Below, one piece after another: positions 1 to 5,383 of a DNA stretch of 10,903 nt (position 1 is the first letter of the stretch; every line of letters begins with the position of its first letter). This stretch comes from Micrococcales bacterium (GTDB lineage Bacteria > Actinomycetota > Actinomycetes > Actinomycetales > Dermatophilaceae). The DNA is taken from the NCBI GenBank assembly GCA_030537915.1, contig JAUNUZ010000041.1:1-10903 (forward strand), read 5' to 3'. The position numbers and the translations under genes were made by a program. A model generated the notes under the pieces. That model made no database searches, was not told where the DNA came from, and worked only from the letters and a program-made list of their open reading frames with translations.

Positions 1-1
1 A

Positions 2-121
2 ACGTGGCTAGTCCCCCGCGCCCGGCTGGCTCGGCAGGAGCGTCAGATTTCCGCCCTGCACCGGCGGGTCGACCGCCGAATCGCGCGAGGCTCTGGAGGT
101 CTCAGGCTTCCGGTCGGTTAG
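2..121 (+). CDS. Possible C-terminal end of a gene entering from the left edge
   Basis: One + strand frame is open from the window edge to a TAG at 119-121 and gives about 39 residues, rich in Arg and amphipathic (for example RQISALHRRVDRRIARG). I see no start codon with a ribosome binding site, so if real it is the 3' end of a gene lying to the left. About 28 of 39 codons end in G or C, lower than in the confident genes here, and a 120-base open frame is not unusual in such GC-rich DNA. I recognise no family. The overlapping frame that starts at position 4 looks less protein-like. Treat this as a weak candidate that needs the flanking sequence. Confidence 0.25.
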   Translation, partial: TWLVPRARLARQERQISALHRRVDRRIARGSGGLRLPVG

Positions 122-397
122 CTGCCTTCGCTGTCAGATCGTCGCTGGCGCGTCCTTGCTGTGTGGCGGAGCTCGGGGTGGTCGCGTACTACCTCTTGTT
201 GCCTCCCGCCCGGGAAGACCCAGCGTTTGGAGGAGGTTCATGACCACCACGGCAGTAGTCACTTCCACGGCAGCGATCAACTCGTCTATGGACTGACGCC
301 GGGTCCAGCCAGTGTGAGCGAGATCGTTGCGTGCAGGATGGGGCGGGCCTCGTCGGAAATCAGCGGCGATGACGCGGTGGGCGCAGCAGCCCGCGGA
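122..397. other. Gene-poor stretch left of the GAF/MCP gene
   Basis: Apart from the small ORF at 240-296, I see no convincing gene here on either strand. Open frames in the region have low-quality composition and no ribosome binding sites of note. I found no tRNA T-loop signature and no riboswitch core that I recognise in the stretch before the small ORF, and no clear -35/-10 pair. The 297-397 part looks like plain intergenic DNA between two convergent transcripts. Confidence 0.5.
240..296 (+). CDS. Small ORF (18 codons) with very strong Shine-Dalgarno
   Basis: An ATG at 240 follows GGAGGAGG at 229-236, one of the strongest ribosome binding sites in the window, and runs to a TGA at 294-296. 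The peptide is MTTTAVVTSTAAINSSMD: five Thr in 18 residues, no charged residue except the last, and no hydrophobic segment long enough for a membrane helix. No + strand gene follows it within the window (the next gene is on the other strand and convergent), so a classical attenuator leader peptide is not supported. It may be a small protein, the 5' remnant of a lost gene, or chance. The function is unknown. Confidence 0.35.
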   Translation: MTTTAVVTSTAAINSSMD

Positions 398-417
398 GCG
401 CCTGCGTGATCAGGCGC
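398..417 (-). terminator. Hairpin overlapping the stop codon of the GAF/MCP gene
   Basis: A perfect 7-bp inverted repeat (GCGCCTG / CAGGCGC) with a 6-base loop spans the TGA of the receptor gene (410-412). A further G-T pair can extend it. There is no T-run after it on either strand, which is common for actinobacterial hairpin terminators. It could stop transcription of the receptor gene, and being symmetric it could also act on + strand transcripts from the small ORF. Confidence 0.45.
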
Positions 418-1972
418 CAAGCACGCTGCGCGTCACCGCGCTCTGCTCGGTGAGAACCCCGGAGATGATGTTCTGCGCCTCGTTGATGCGGTTGACGGTC
501 TGCGCGACGCCCTCCAAGGCGTGCACGACGGACCCAGCGTCGGCCTGGATCGCCGAGACCTTGGAGTCGACCTCCTCGGTGGCCTTGGCGGTCTCGCGGG
601 CGAGGTCCTTGACCTCATTCGCCACGACCGCGAAGCCCTTGCCCGCGTCTCCAGCCCGCGCGGCCTCGATCGTGGCGTTGAGCGCGAGGAGGTTCGTCTG
701 CTCGGCGATGCTCGTGATGACCTTGACGACGTTGCCGATCTCGACGCTGGAGGTGTTGAGGCTGGCGACGATCTTGCTGGCTTCCTCGGTGAGGCGTTGG
801 GCCTCGGCAGCGACATTGCTGGCCTCGATGACGTTCCGTTCGACCTCGGTGATCGAGGCGAGCAGCTCCTGGCCGGCCGACTCCGTGCGCTCACTGGCCC
901 GGTGGCGCTCGATCGCGTTGGCTGCCAGGAAGGCCGTGTTCCGCAGCGCCTCTTCACGGTCTGGGGAAAGGACGATCTCGCGAGTCGTGAAGAAATCCAT
1001 CGTCCCGATGACCTGGCCGAGCACGATGATCGGCAGGCACACACCGGACTTGACTCCCGCGCGCTGCGCCGCGGGAGCCCGGACGCAGTCGGTGACGAGG
1101 CCGAGGTCGGGTTCGAAGACCATGTCGCGGCTCTTCCACGCACGACCCGCTACGCCGATGCCCTCCGCAAAGGTCGCCTCCCGGGTGACCCGGCGGAACT
1201 CATCTCCGGCGCTGCCGGACTCCTGGGCGTTATGCAGCAGGTTGTCGTGCGGGTCGATGGCCCAGTAGGAGCCGTACTCCCAACCGAACTCGTTGCGCGT
1301 CGTGTCGAGCGCCGACCGGATCGCGGACTCCTGCGAGGTCGACCCCGCGATCTCGCGGACGACGGCGTTGATCGCGGCCATGTCGTGCCCCATCTCGGAA
1401 CGTCGCTCACCCTCGAGGACTCGCTCCAATGCCCGCGACACGAGCAGGCCGACCGTCCCGAGCACCGTGATCCGAACCGGGCCCGGTACATGCTCGGAAT
1501 CTGACATGAAGTCCATCGTCCCGACGACCTCGCCCTGAAGGGTCAGCGGGAAGGCGACGGCGGCCTGGATCCCGCTCCGGTTGGCGACAGGGGCCCGGAC
1601 ACAGTCGTTGACCTGGCCGAGATCCGGGGCGAAGACCAGCTCACGCTGCGCCCAGACGCGACCTGCCAGGCCAACTCCGCGGGAGAACGACGCCGTCTGG
1701 GTGACCTGGCGCAACTCCGGGGAAACCTGGCCGGACTCCCGCCGGAACTTCAGCAGGTTGTCCTTCTTGTCGACCCACCAGCACGACGCGTACGAGCAGC
1801 CGAAGGCGCTGCGAACGACCTCCAGCGCGCCCTGCAGAACATCATCCGGCGTGGTGGCCGAGCCCATGCGCTGAGCAACAGTGTTGAGCACCTCGACATA
1901 ACCGCGTAGCTCTTCGTCGTGCGAGGTATTGGTGGCAGTAGCCGGGCCACGACGGGTGCGAGTGTTGAACAC
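410..1972 (-). CDS. Soluble tandem-GAF methyl-accepting chemotaxis-type receptor
   Basis: 520 residues from a GTG start. Two GAF sensor domains (about 41-182 and 212-355) are followed by an MCP signalling domain (about 365-515). The GAF domains are copies of each other: both carry DCVRAP (123-128, 295-300) and GTMDF (151-155, 323-327). The signalling domain has the canonical hairpin tip [20 protein letters not shown] (422-441) followed by [11 protein letters not shown], the region that contacts CheA and CheW in this family. There is no membrane helix or signal peptide, so it should sense in the cytoplasm. The ligand is unknown; GAF domains bind cyclic nucleotides, haem, small metabolites or nothing. 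The domain ends soon after the tip's return arm, giving short symmetric arms. The GTG start was chosen because GGGGGA lies 6 bases upstream and the longer frame, up to 2260, encodes unstructured sequence and crosses the neighbour's start. No che gene is in view, so coupling to flagella is inferred from family only. Confidence 0.88.
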   Translation of the reverse strand: MFNTRTRRGPATATNTSHDEELRGYVEVLNTVAQRMGSATTPDDVLQGALEVVRSAFGCSYASCWWVDKKDNLLKFRRESGQVSPELRQVTQTASFSRGVGLAGRVWAQRELVFAPDLGQVNDCVRAPVANRSGIQAAVAFPLTLQGEVVGTMDFMSDSEHVPGPVRITVLGTVGLLVSRALERVLEGERRSEMGHDMAAINAVVREIAGSTSQESAIRSALDTTRNEFGWEYGSYWAIDPHDNLLHNAQESGSAGDEFRRVTREATFAEGIGVAGRAWKSRDMVFEPDLGLVTDCVRAPAAQRAGVKSGVCLPIIVLGQVIGTMDFFTTREIVLSPDREEALRNTAFLAANAIERHRASERTESAGQELLASITEVERNVIEASNVAAEAQRLTEEASKIVASLNTSSVEIGNVVKVITSIAEQTNLLALNATIEAARAGDAGKGFAVVANEVKDLARETAKATEEVDSKVSAIQADAGSVVHALEGVAQTVNRINEAQNIISGVLTEQSAVTRSVLGA

Positions 1973-1978
1973 GCGGGT

Positions 1979-1984
1979 TCCCCC
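1979..1984 (-). promoter_or_regulatory. Ribosome binding site deciding the GAF/MCP start
   Basis: GGGGGA on the - strand ends 6 bases before the GTG at 1972. No other in-frame start in the first 100 codons of the open frame has a comparable site, so it fixes the start well downstream of the frame's first possible codon. Confidence 0.55.
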
Positions 1985-2023
1985 AGGGGTCTCTAGGTTC
2001 TCCAAGTAGAGAATTCGCTTCCC

Positions 2024-2050
2024 TGATCGGCGCAGGGGTATAGATCCTGA
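2024..2050 (-). promoter_or_regulatory. Candidate FliA/SigD-like promoter of the GAF/MCP gene
   Basis: Read on the - strand, GCCGATCA (2024-2031) matches the flagellar sigma-28 -10 consensus GCCGATAA at 7 of 8 bases. Exactly 15 bases upstream, the usual spacing, lies TCAG (2047-2050), which matches the -35 core TAAA at only 2 of 4. The predicted RNA would have a leader of about 45 bases before the GTG at 1972. The match to a motility-type promoter fits the product, but the -35 is poor and one such octamer may arise by chance. Confidence 0.35.
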
Positions 2051-2133
2051 GCGTGATCTGTGCGGGCCGCGCGCTGACGCGGGGGCCAGCCCCGGCGCCG
2101 CAGCAGGGCTCGCGGCACATTGACGGCAAACGC

Positions 2134-2162
2134 CTGACCCACGGCGCGCGCGGACGCATACT
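2134..2162 (+). promoter_or_regulatory. Candidate housekeeping promoter of the PLP enzyme/OCD unit
   Basis: CTGACC (2134-2139) and CATACT (2157-2162) are 17 bases apart and each match the sigma-70 consensus hexamers at 4 of 6. Transcription would begin near 2169, leaving a short leader of about 25 bases that holds the AGGAGG site at 2179-2184. A better -35 (TTGACG, 2120-2125) is present but has no -10 at a usable distance. Confidence 0.35.
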
Positions 2163-2178
2163 CGCAGCACAACCCACG

Positions 2179-2184
2179 AGGAGG
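2179..2184 (+). promoter_or_regulatory. Ribosome binding site of the PLP enzyme gene
   Basis: AGGAGG within AGGAGGAGA, 8 bases before ATG 2193 and 5 before GTG 2190. The spacing favours the ATG. Confidence 0.6.
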
Positions 2185-2192
2185 AGACGGTG

Positions 2193-3404
2193 ATGCCTGA
2201 GACTGGGAGGCCGCAACCAGCGACCGGGGCGTTGGACCGAGTCGAGCTCGGCGTCGACACCCACGCGGTTCATGCCGGGCGAGAAGACCTCACCAACGCC
2301 CACGTCCCCCCGATCGACCTTTCGACGACCTACCCGGTGGGCGACCTCGAAGAGGGCGGGCTCTCCTACGAGAACCTCGCGTCGGGCGGGCGACCCCGAC
2401 CCGGGGACAGTCTCGTCTACCAGCGGCTGTGGAATCCGGGCGTGGCGCGCGTTGAGGATGCGCTTGCGCGGCTGGAGGGGTGCCAGGAGGCGGTCGCCTT
2501 CGCCTCGGGCATGGCTGCGCTGTCGGCCGCACTCCTGGCGACCGTGACGCAGGGGCGCCCACACATCGTCGCGGTCCGCCCCCTCTACGGCGGCACCGAC
2601 CACATCCTGGCGAACGGGTTGCTCGGCACCCGCGTGACCTGGGCGGAGGCGACGGGGGTCGCCGAGGCGATCACCCCGGAGACCGGCCTGGTCATCGTCG
2701 AGACGCCCGCGAATCCGACGCTCGCTCTGATCGACCTCAACCGGATCGTGGCGGCCGCCGGCAGCGTGCCCGTGTTGGTCGACAACACGTTCGCGACCCC
2801 GATCCTGCAGACCCCTACCGCGCACGGCGTCCAGCTCGTGCTGCATTCGGCGACAAAATATCTCGGCGGCCACGGGGACGTCATCGGTGGTGTCATCGCG
2901 ACCACGCCGCAATGGGCCGCCCGGCTGCGCCACATACGGGCTCTGACCGGGGCACTCCTGCACCCCGTCGCGGCCTACCAGCTGCATCGGGGGCTGCAGA
3001 CCCTGCCCATCCGGGTGCGGGCCCAGCAGTCCGGAGCCGCCGTGGTCGCGGCCGCGCTCGCGGACCACCCCCAGATCGCCTACGTGCACTACCCCGGGCT
3101 GCCGGGCCAGGACCCCCTTGGCCTGATCGGTAACCAGATGGCCGGACCTGGCGCGATGCTCGCGCTCGACGTCATCGGCGGTTACAACGGCGCCGCCCGC
3201 GTCGTGCAGGGCTGCCGATTGCTCACCCACGCGGTCTCCCTCGGTGGCGTCGACTCACTCATCCAGCACCCCGCATCGCTGACCCACCGACCGGTATCCG
3301 ACGATGCGAAGCCGGATCGCGGGCTCCTGCGCGTGTCGATCGGCCTGGAGGACCCCGCCGACCTCATTGCCGATCTGGACCAGGCGCTGCGCACGAAGTC
3401 GTGA
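2193..3404 (+). CDS. Cystathionine gamma-synthase/lyase family PLP enzyme
   Basis: 403 residues, the normal length for the Cys/Met metabolism PLP family (fold type I, tetramer of active dimers, cytosolic). Visible family landmarks: Y76/R78/N81 in YQRLWNP (phosphate contacts from the partner subunit), the cofactor-stacking Tyr in LYGGT (Y132), D197 in DNTFATP (pyridine nitrogen) and the PLP lysine K222 in [10 protein letters not shown]. Near the C-terminus are [14 protein letters not shown] and RVSIGLEDP, which bind the substrate carboxylate. Family members eliminate or replace the gamma substituent of cystathionine, O-acylhomoserine or methionine. The Cys found in classical methionine gamma-lyases two residues after the stacking Tyr is a Gly here, and the loop before YQR is longer than in MetB, so I give no exact substrate. 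ATG at 2193 is preferred over GTG at 2190 because AGGAGG lies 8 bases upstream. The next gene follows after 73 bases and is likely co-transcribed. Confidence 0.87.
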   Translation: MPETGRPQPATGALDRVELGVDTHAVHAGREDLTNAHVPPIDLSTTYPVGDLEEGGLSYENLASGGRPRPGDSLVYQRLWNPGVARVEDALARLEGCQEAVAFASGMAALSAALLATVTQGRPHIVAVRPLYGGTDHILANGLLGTRVTWAEATGVAEAITPETGLVIVETPANPTLALIDLNRIVAAAGSVPVLVDNTFATPILQTPTAHGVQLVLHSATKYLGGHGDVIGGVIATTPQWAARLRHIRALTGALLHPVAAYQLHRGLQTLPIRVRAQQSGAAVVAAALADHPQIAYVHYPGLPGQDPLGLIGNQMAGPGAMLALDVIGGYNGAARVVQGCRLLTHAVSLGGVDSLIQHPASLTHRPVSDDAKPDRGLLRVSIGLEDPADLIADLDQALRTKS

Positions 3405-3477
3405 GGTCGACCACGTGCTGGCCCGGCCTGCGCCCACAACGGCCGCGCCCGTCGTGCGCTCGGGTGACACTGGCGAG

Positions 3478-4416
3478 ATGACCGATCTGCACCTTCGAGT
3501 ATTGGGCGACGACGACATCGAGCCCTGGCTCACCCCGGCGCGCACCCGCGCGTGGGTGAGCGACGCCCTCGCCGCCCACACCTTCGGTGAACTCATCGCC
3601 CCGGCGCGGACCCAGGCCGCGATCGGGCACCGCAGCCTGCGGTTGACCGCCGGCCAGGTCAGCGGGAATTGGTTCGGATTCCGCTCCTACCTGGCACCCG
3701 GGGACGGGCGCGCGCAGGAGGTCACGGTTGTCTACGACGACGAGACGATGCACGTGCGCGGCCTGCACGTCGGCACCGCGCTGGCCCCGCGCCGATGCGG
3801 GGCGATCGGTGCGGTGGCGCTCGAGGCGCTGGCTCCTGGGCAGGCGAGCCGGCTGGCGCTCATCGGCACCGGCACCCAGGCCTGGCACCAACTGTGGGCC
3901 CTGGCGGACGTGCGCACCTTCGCAGACATCACGGTCTACTCCCGCGATCCCGCCCGCCGGTCCCGCTTCGCGGCTCGGGCCCGTGACGAGCTGGGCCTGC
4001 CCGCGCGCGCCGTCGGTTCGGCCCGAGAGGCCGTCACGGACGCCCCGATCGTCGTGCTCGCGACGCACAGTTCCACGCCGGTCATCGAGGCGTCCTGGCT
4101 GGCGCCCGGCGCCTACCTCTCGACCGTCGGGCCCAAGCAGGTGGGCCACCACGAGTTCGGGCTGGACCTGCTGGAGCGGATCGGCACAGCGGTCACCGAC
4201 TCGCTGCACCAGGTCGCCGCCTACTCGCCGCCGAACATCCTCACGACGACCTCGAACCCACCCTGCCTGCTGTCGCTGGGCGACGTGCTCTGGCGCGGCC
4301 TGCCCGAGCTGGCAAGCACCCGCGGCCCCGGCGACCTGACGACCTTCTTCTCCGTGGGCCTTGGCGGCAGCGAGGTGTACCTGCTCGAGCGGGTCCTCGA
4401 CGCGCTCGACACCTGA
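3478..4416 (+). CDS. Ornithine cyclodeaminase/mu-crystallin family protein
   Basis: 312 residues. The fold is recognised from the NAD(P)-binding Rossmann motif LALIGTGTQAWHQ (126-138), the SRDP segment after the second strand (155-158), and LATHSSTPVI (194-203) with WLAPGAYLSTVG. Members are NAD(H)- or NADP(H)-dependent: ornithine cyclodeaminase, alanine dehydrogenase, ketimine reductase, and SbnB of staphyloferrin B synthesis. Two signature sites of true ornithine cyclodeaminase differ: the substrate Lys (K69 in the Pseudomonas enzyme) aligns by eye with R69 in FGFRSY, and the segment holding catalytic D228 reads GPKQVGHHEF. R106 keeps the second carboxylate-binding Arg. It is therefore probably not a proline-forming cyclodeaminase. 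The ATG at 3478 matches the family's usual N-terminus, but its ribosome binding site is weak (GGGTGA, 10 bases away). A GTG at 3415 with GAGG at 3403-3406 is the main alternative. It is probably the second gene of the operon with the PLP enzyme. Confidence 0.83.
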   Translation: MTDLHLRVLGDDDIEPWLTPARTRAWVSDALAAHTFGELIAPARTQAAIGHRSLRLTAGQVSGNWFGFRSYLAPGDGRAQEVTVVYDDETMHVRGLHVGTALAPRRCGAIGAVALEALAPGQASRLALIGTGTQAWHQLWALADVRTFADITVYSRDPARRSRFAARARDELGLPARAVGSAREAVTDAPIVVLATHSSTPVIEASWLAPGAYLSTVGPKQVGHHEFGLDLLERIGTAVTDSLHQVAAYSPPNILTTTSNPPCLLSLGDVLWRGLPELASTRGPGDLTTFFSVGLGGSEVYLLERVLDALDT

Positions 4417-4423
4417 GGCGTCC

Positions 4424-4438
4424 GCGGTCCCGGGCCGC
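4424..4438. terminator. Small hairpin between convergent genes
   Basis: GCGG / CCGC with a 7-base loop lies in the 28-base gap between the two convergent stop codons. It is only 4 bp, GC-only and symmetric, so it could act in both directions, but it is weak and lacks a T-run. Confidence 0.25.
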
Positions 4439-4444
4439 TCACCC

Positions 4445-5383
4445 TCACTCGCCGATAGCAGTGTGCGGGGTGGGGCGGACCCATGTACCGATGAGGTCGC
4501 CACCCGCCTCGAGCAGAAGCCGCGGTCTCAGTCGTAGGCCGAGGGTCACGGAGCCCCCAGTGTTGACGATCCGAGGGGCGTCGCCCCCGACGACCCGCGA
4601 GACGATCGTGTGGCACCACTCGTCGACGACGTCGGCCTCGACGAGGTCCGCGAGCAGGTGGGGTCCCCCCTCGGCCAAGACCCGCGCGAGCCCACGCTCC
4701 GCGAGGGCATCGAGCGCGATGGCGACGTCGACGCGCTCACCCGCCAGGGCGAGCACCCGGTCCCTGCCGAGCCGCGCCCGCAGGTCGGCCAGTCGATCCG
4801 CAGGACACGCACCGGCCGTGACGACCAGCACGTCCCCCGCGGCCTCGCGTTCAGCCGCACCGCCCTGCGGGGTTGCCTCCAGAGTGCCGGCATGCGCAGG
4901 ATCCGAACCCTCGGCGGCTTCCTCCAGGAACGTCTCGGGCAGTCGACCGGAGCCGGTGACGACGACCATCGTCGGGTGCCGGGCCCGGCCCGCGCGCATG
5001 GACAGCCACTCATCCGCCGTGCGCGCTGGGCCATAGCCCTCGGTGCGGACGGTCTGCGCGCCGACGAGGATGCCGTCCGACCAGGCCCGCAGGAGGTCGA
5101 AGACCACCTTGTCCGCCCCGGTATTGATCGAACCCGACCGCCCGTCGGCTCCGGTGGCGGCGCCGTCGAGGGTACTGACCATGTTCGTGCGGACCCAGCG
5201 TGCCGAGGGAATCCCGCGGGGCGATGCGTAGAGCCGGGCCAGCTCCTGCGATCCCGCCCCGACTGCGGTGCCCGGCGCGAGACCGGCGTCGGTCTGATCC
5301 AGCAGCACCCGCAACCGAACGTCCGGTGCTTGCACGTGCTCCGACGGCTGCGCATCAGCCGGGATACCCGATGCCCCCTCCAT
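4445..5383 (-). CDS. Stand-alone RibD C-terminal (pyrimidine/dihydrofolate reductase-type) protein
   Basis: 312 residues with the RibD C-terminal reductase fold: STLDGAATG (70-78, the usual SLDG motif), RAWSDGILVGAQTVRTEGYG (99-118, matching the D-x-I-L-V-G-x-x-T-V strand and NADPH site), EGGPHLL (238-244) and VDEW (253-256). In riboflavin synthesis this domain reduces the ribosylamino-pyrimidinone with NADPH. The N-terminal zinc deaminase half of RibD (HxE and PCxxC) is absent, so it is either a split reductase or a different NADPH-dependent reductase. Residues 154-183 form a low-complexity Glu/Ala/Gly insertion. Its ATG shares one base with the topA stop (TAATG), so translation is probably coupled to topA. 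There is no good ribosome binding site before this ATG; a GTG at 5335 (residue 17) is an alternative. No other riboflavin gene is in view. Family assignment is firm, substrate is not. Confidence 0.82.
   Translation of the reverse strand: MEGASGIPADAQPSEHVQAPDVRLRVLLDQTDAGLAPGTAVGAGSQELARLYASPRGIPSARWVRTNMVSTLDGAATGADGRSGSINTGADKVVFDLLRAWSDGILVGAQTVRTEGYGPARTADEWLSMRAGRARHPTMVVVTGSGRLPETFLEEAAEGSDPAHAGTLEATPQGGAAEREAAGDVLVVTAGACPADRLADLRARLGRDRVLALAGERVDVAIALDALAERGLARVLAEGGPHLLADLVEADVVDEWCHTIVSRVVGGDAPRIVNTGGSVTLGLRLRPRLLLEAGGDLIGTWVRPTPHTAIGE

Noticed and set aside
240..417. Threonine attenuator (Thr-rich leader peptide plus downstream hairpin)
   Set aside because: No + strand gene follows the hairpin; the next gene is on the opposite strand, so there is nothing to attenuate.
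327..1504. Two long + strand frames opposite the GAF/MCP gene
   Set aside because: Both are shadows of a gene whose - strand product has GAF and MCP signatures throughout.
1973..2260. Extension of the GAF/MCP protein to a start at 2260
   Set aside because: The extra 96 residues are unstructured, cross the ribosome binding site and start of the divergent gene, and there is a good GTG start with a ribosome binding site at 1972.
1842..3230. A 462-codon - strand frame opposite the PLP enzyme and overlapping the receptor gene
   Set aside because: It overlaps two confident genes and its product has no recognisable domain and a shadow-like Arg/Gly composition.
3364..4503. A 379-codon - strand frame opposite the cyclodeaminase-family gene
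   Set aside because: Antisense shadow. It crosses into the RibD-type gene on the same strand and lacks a ribosome binding site and motifs.
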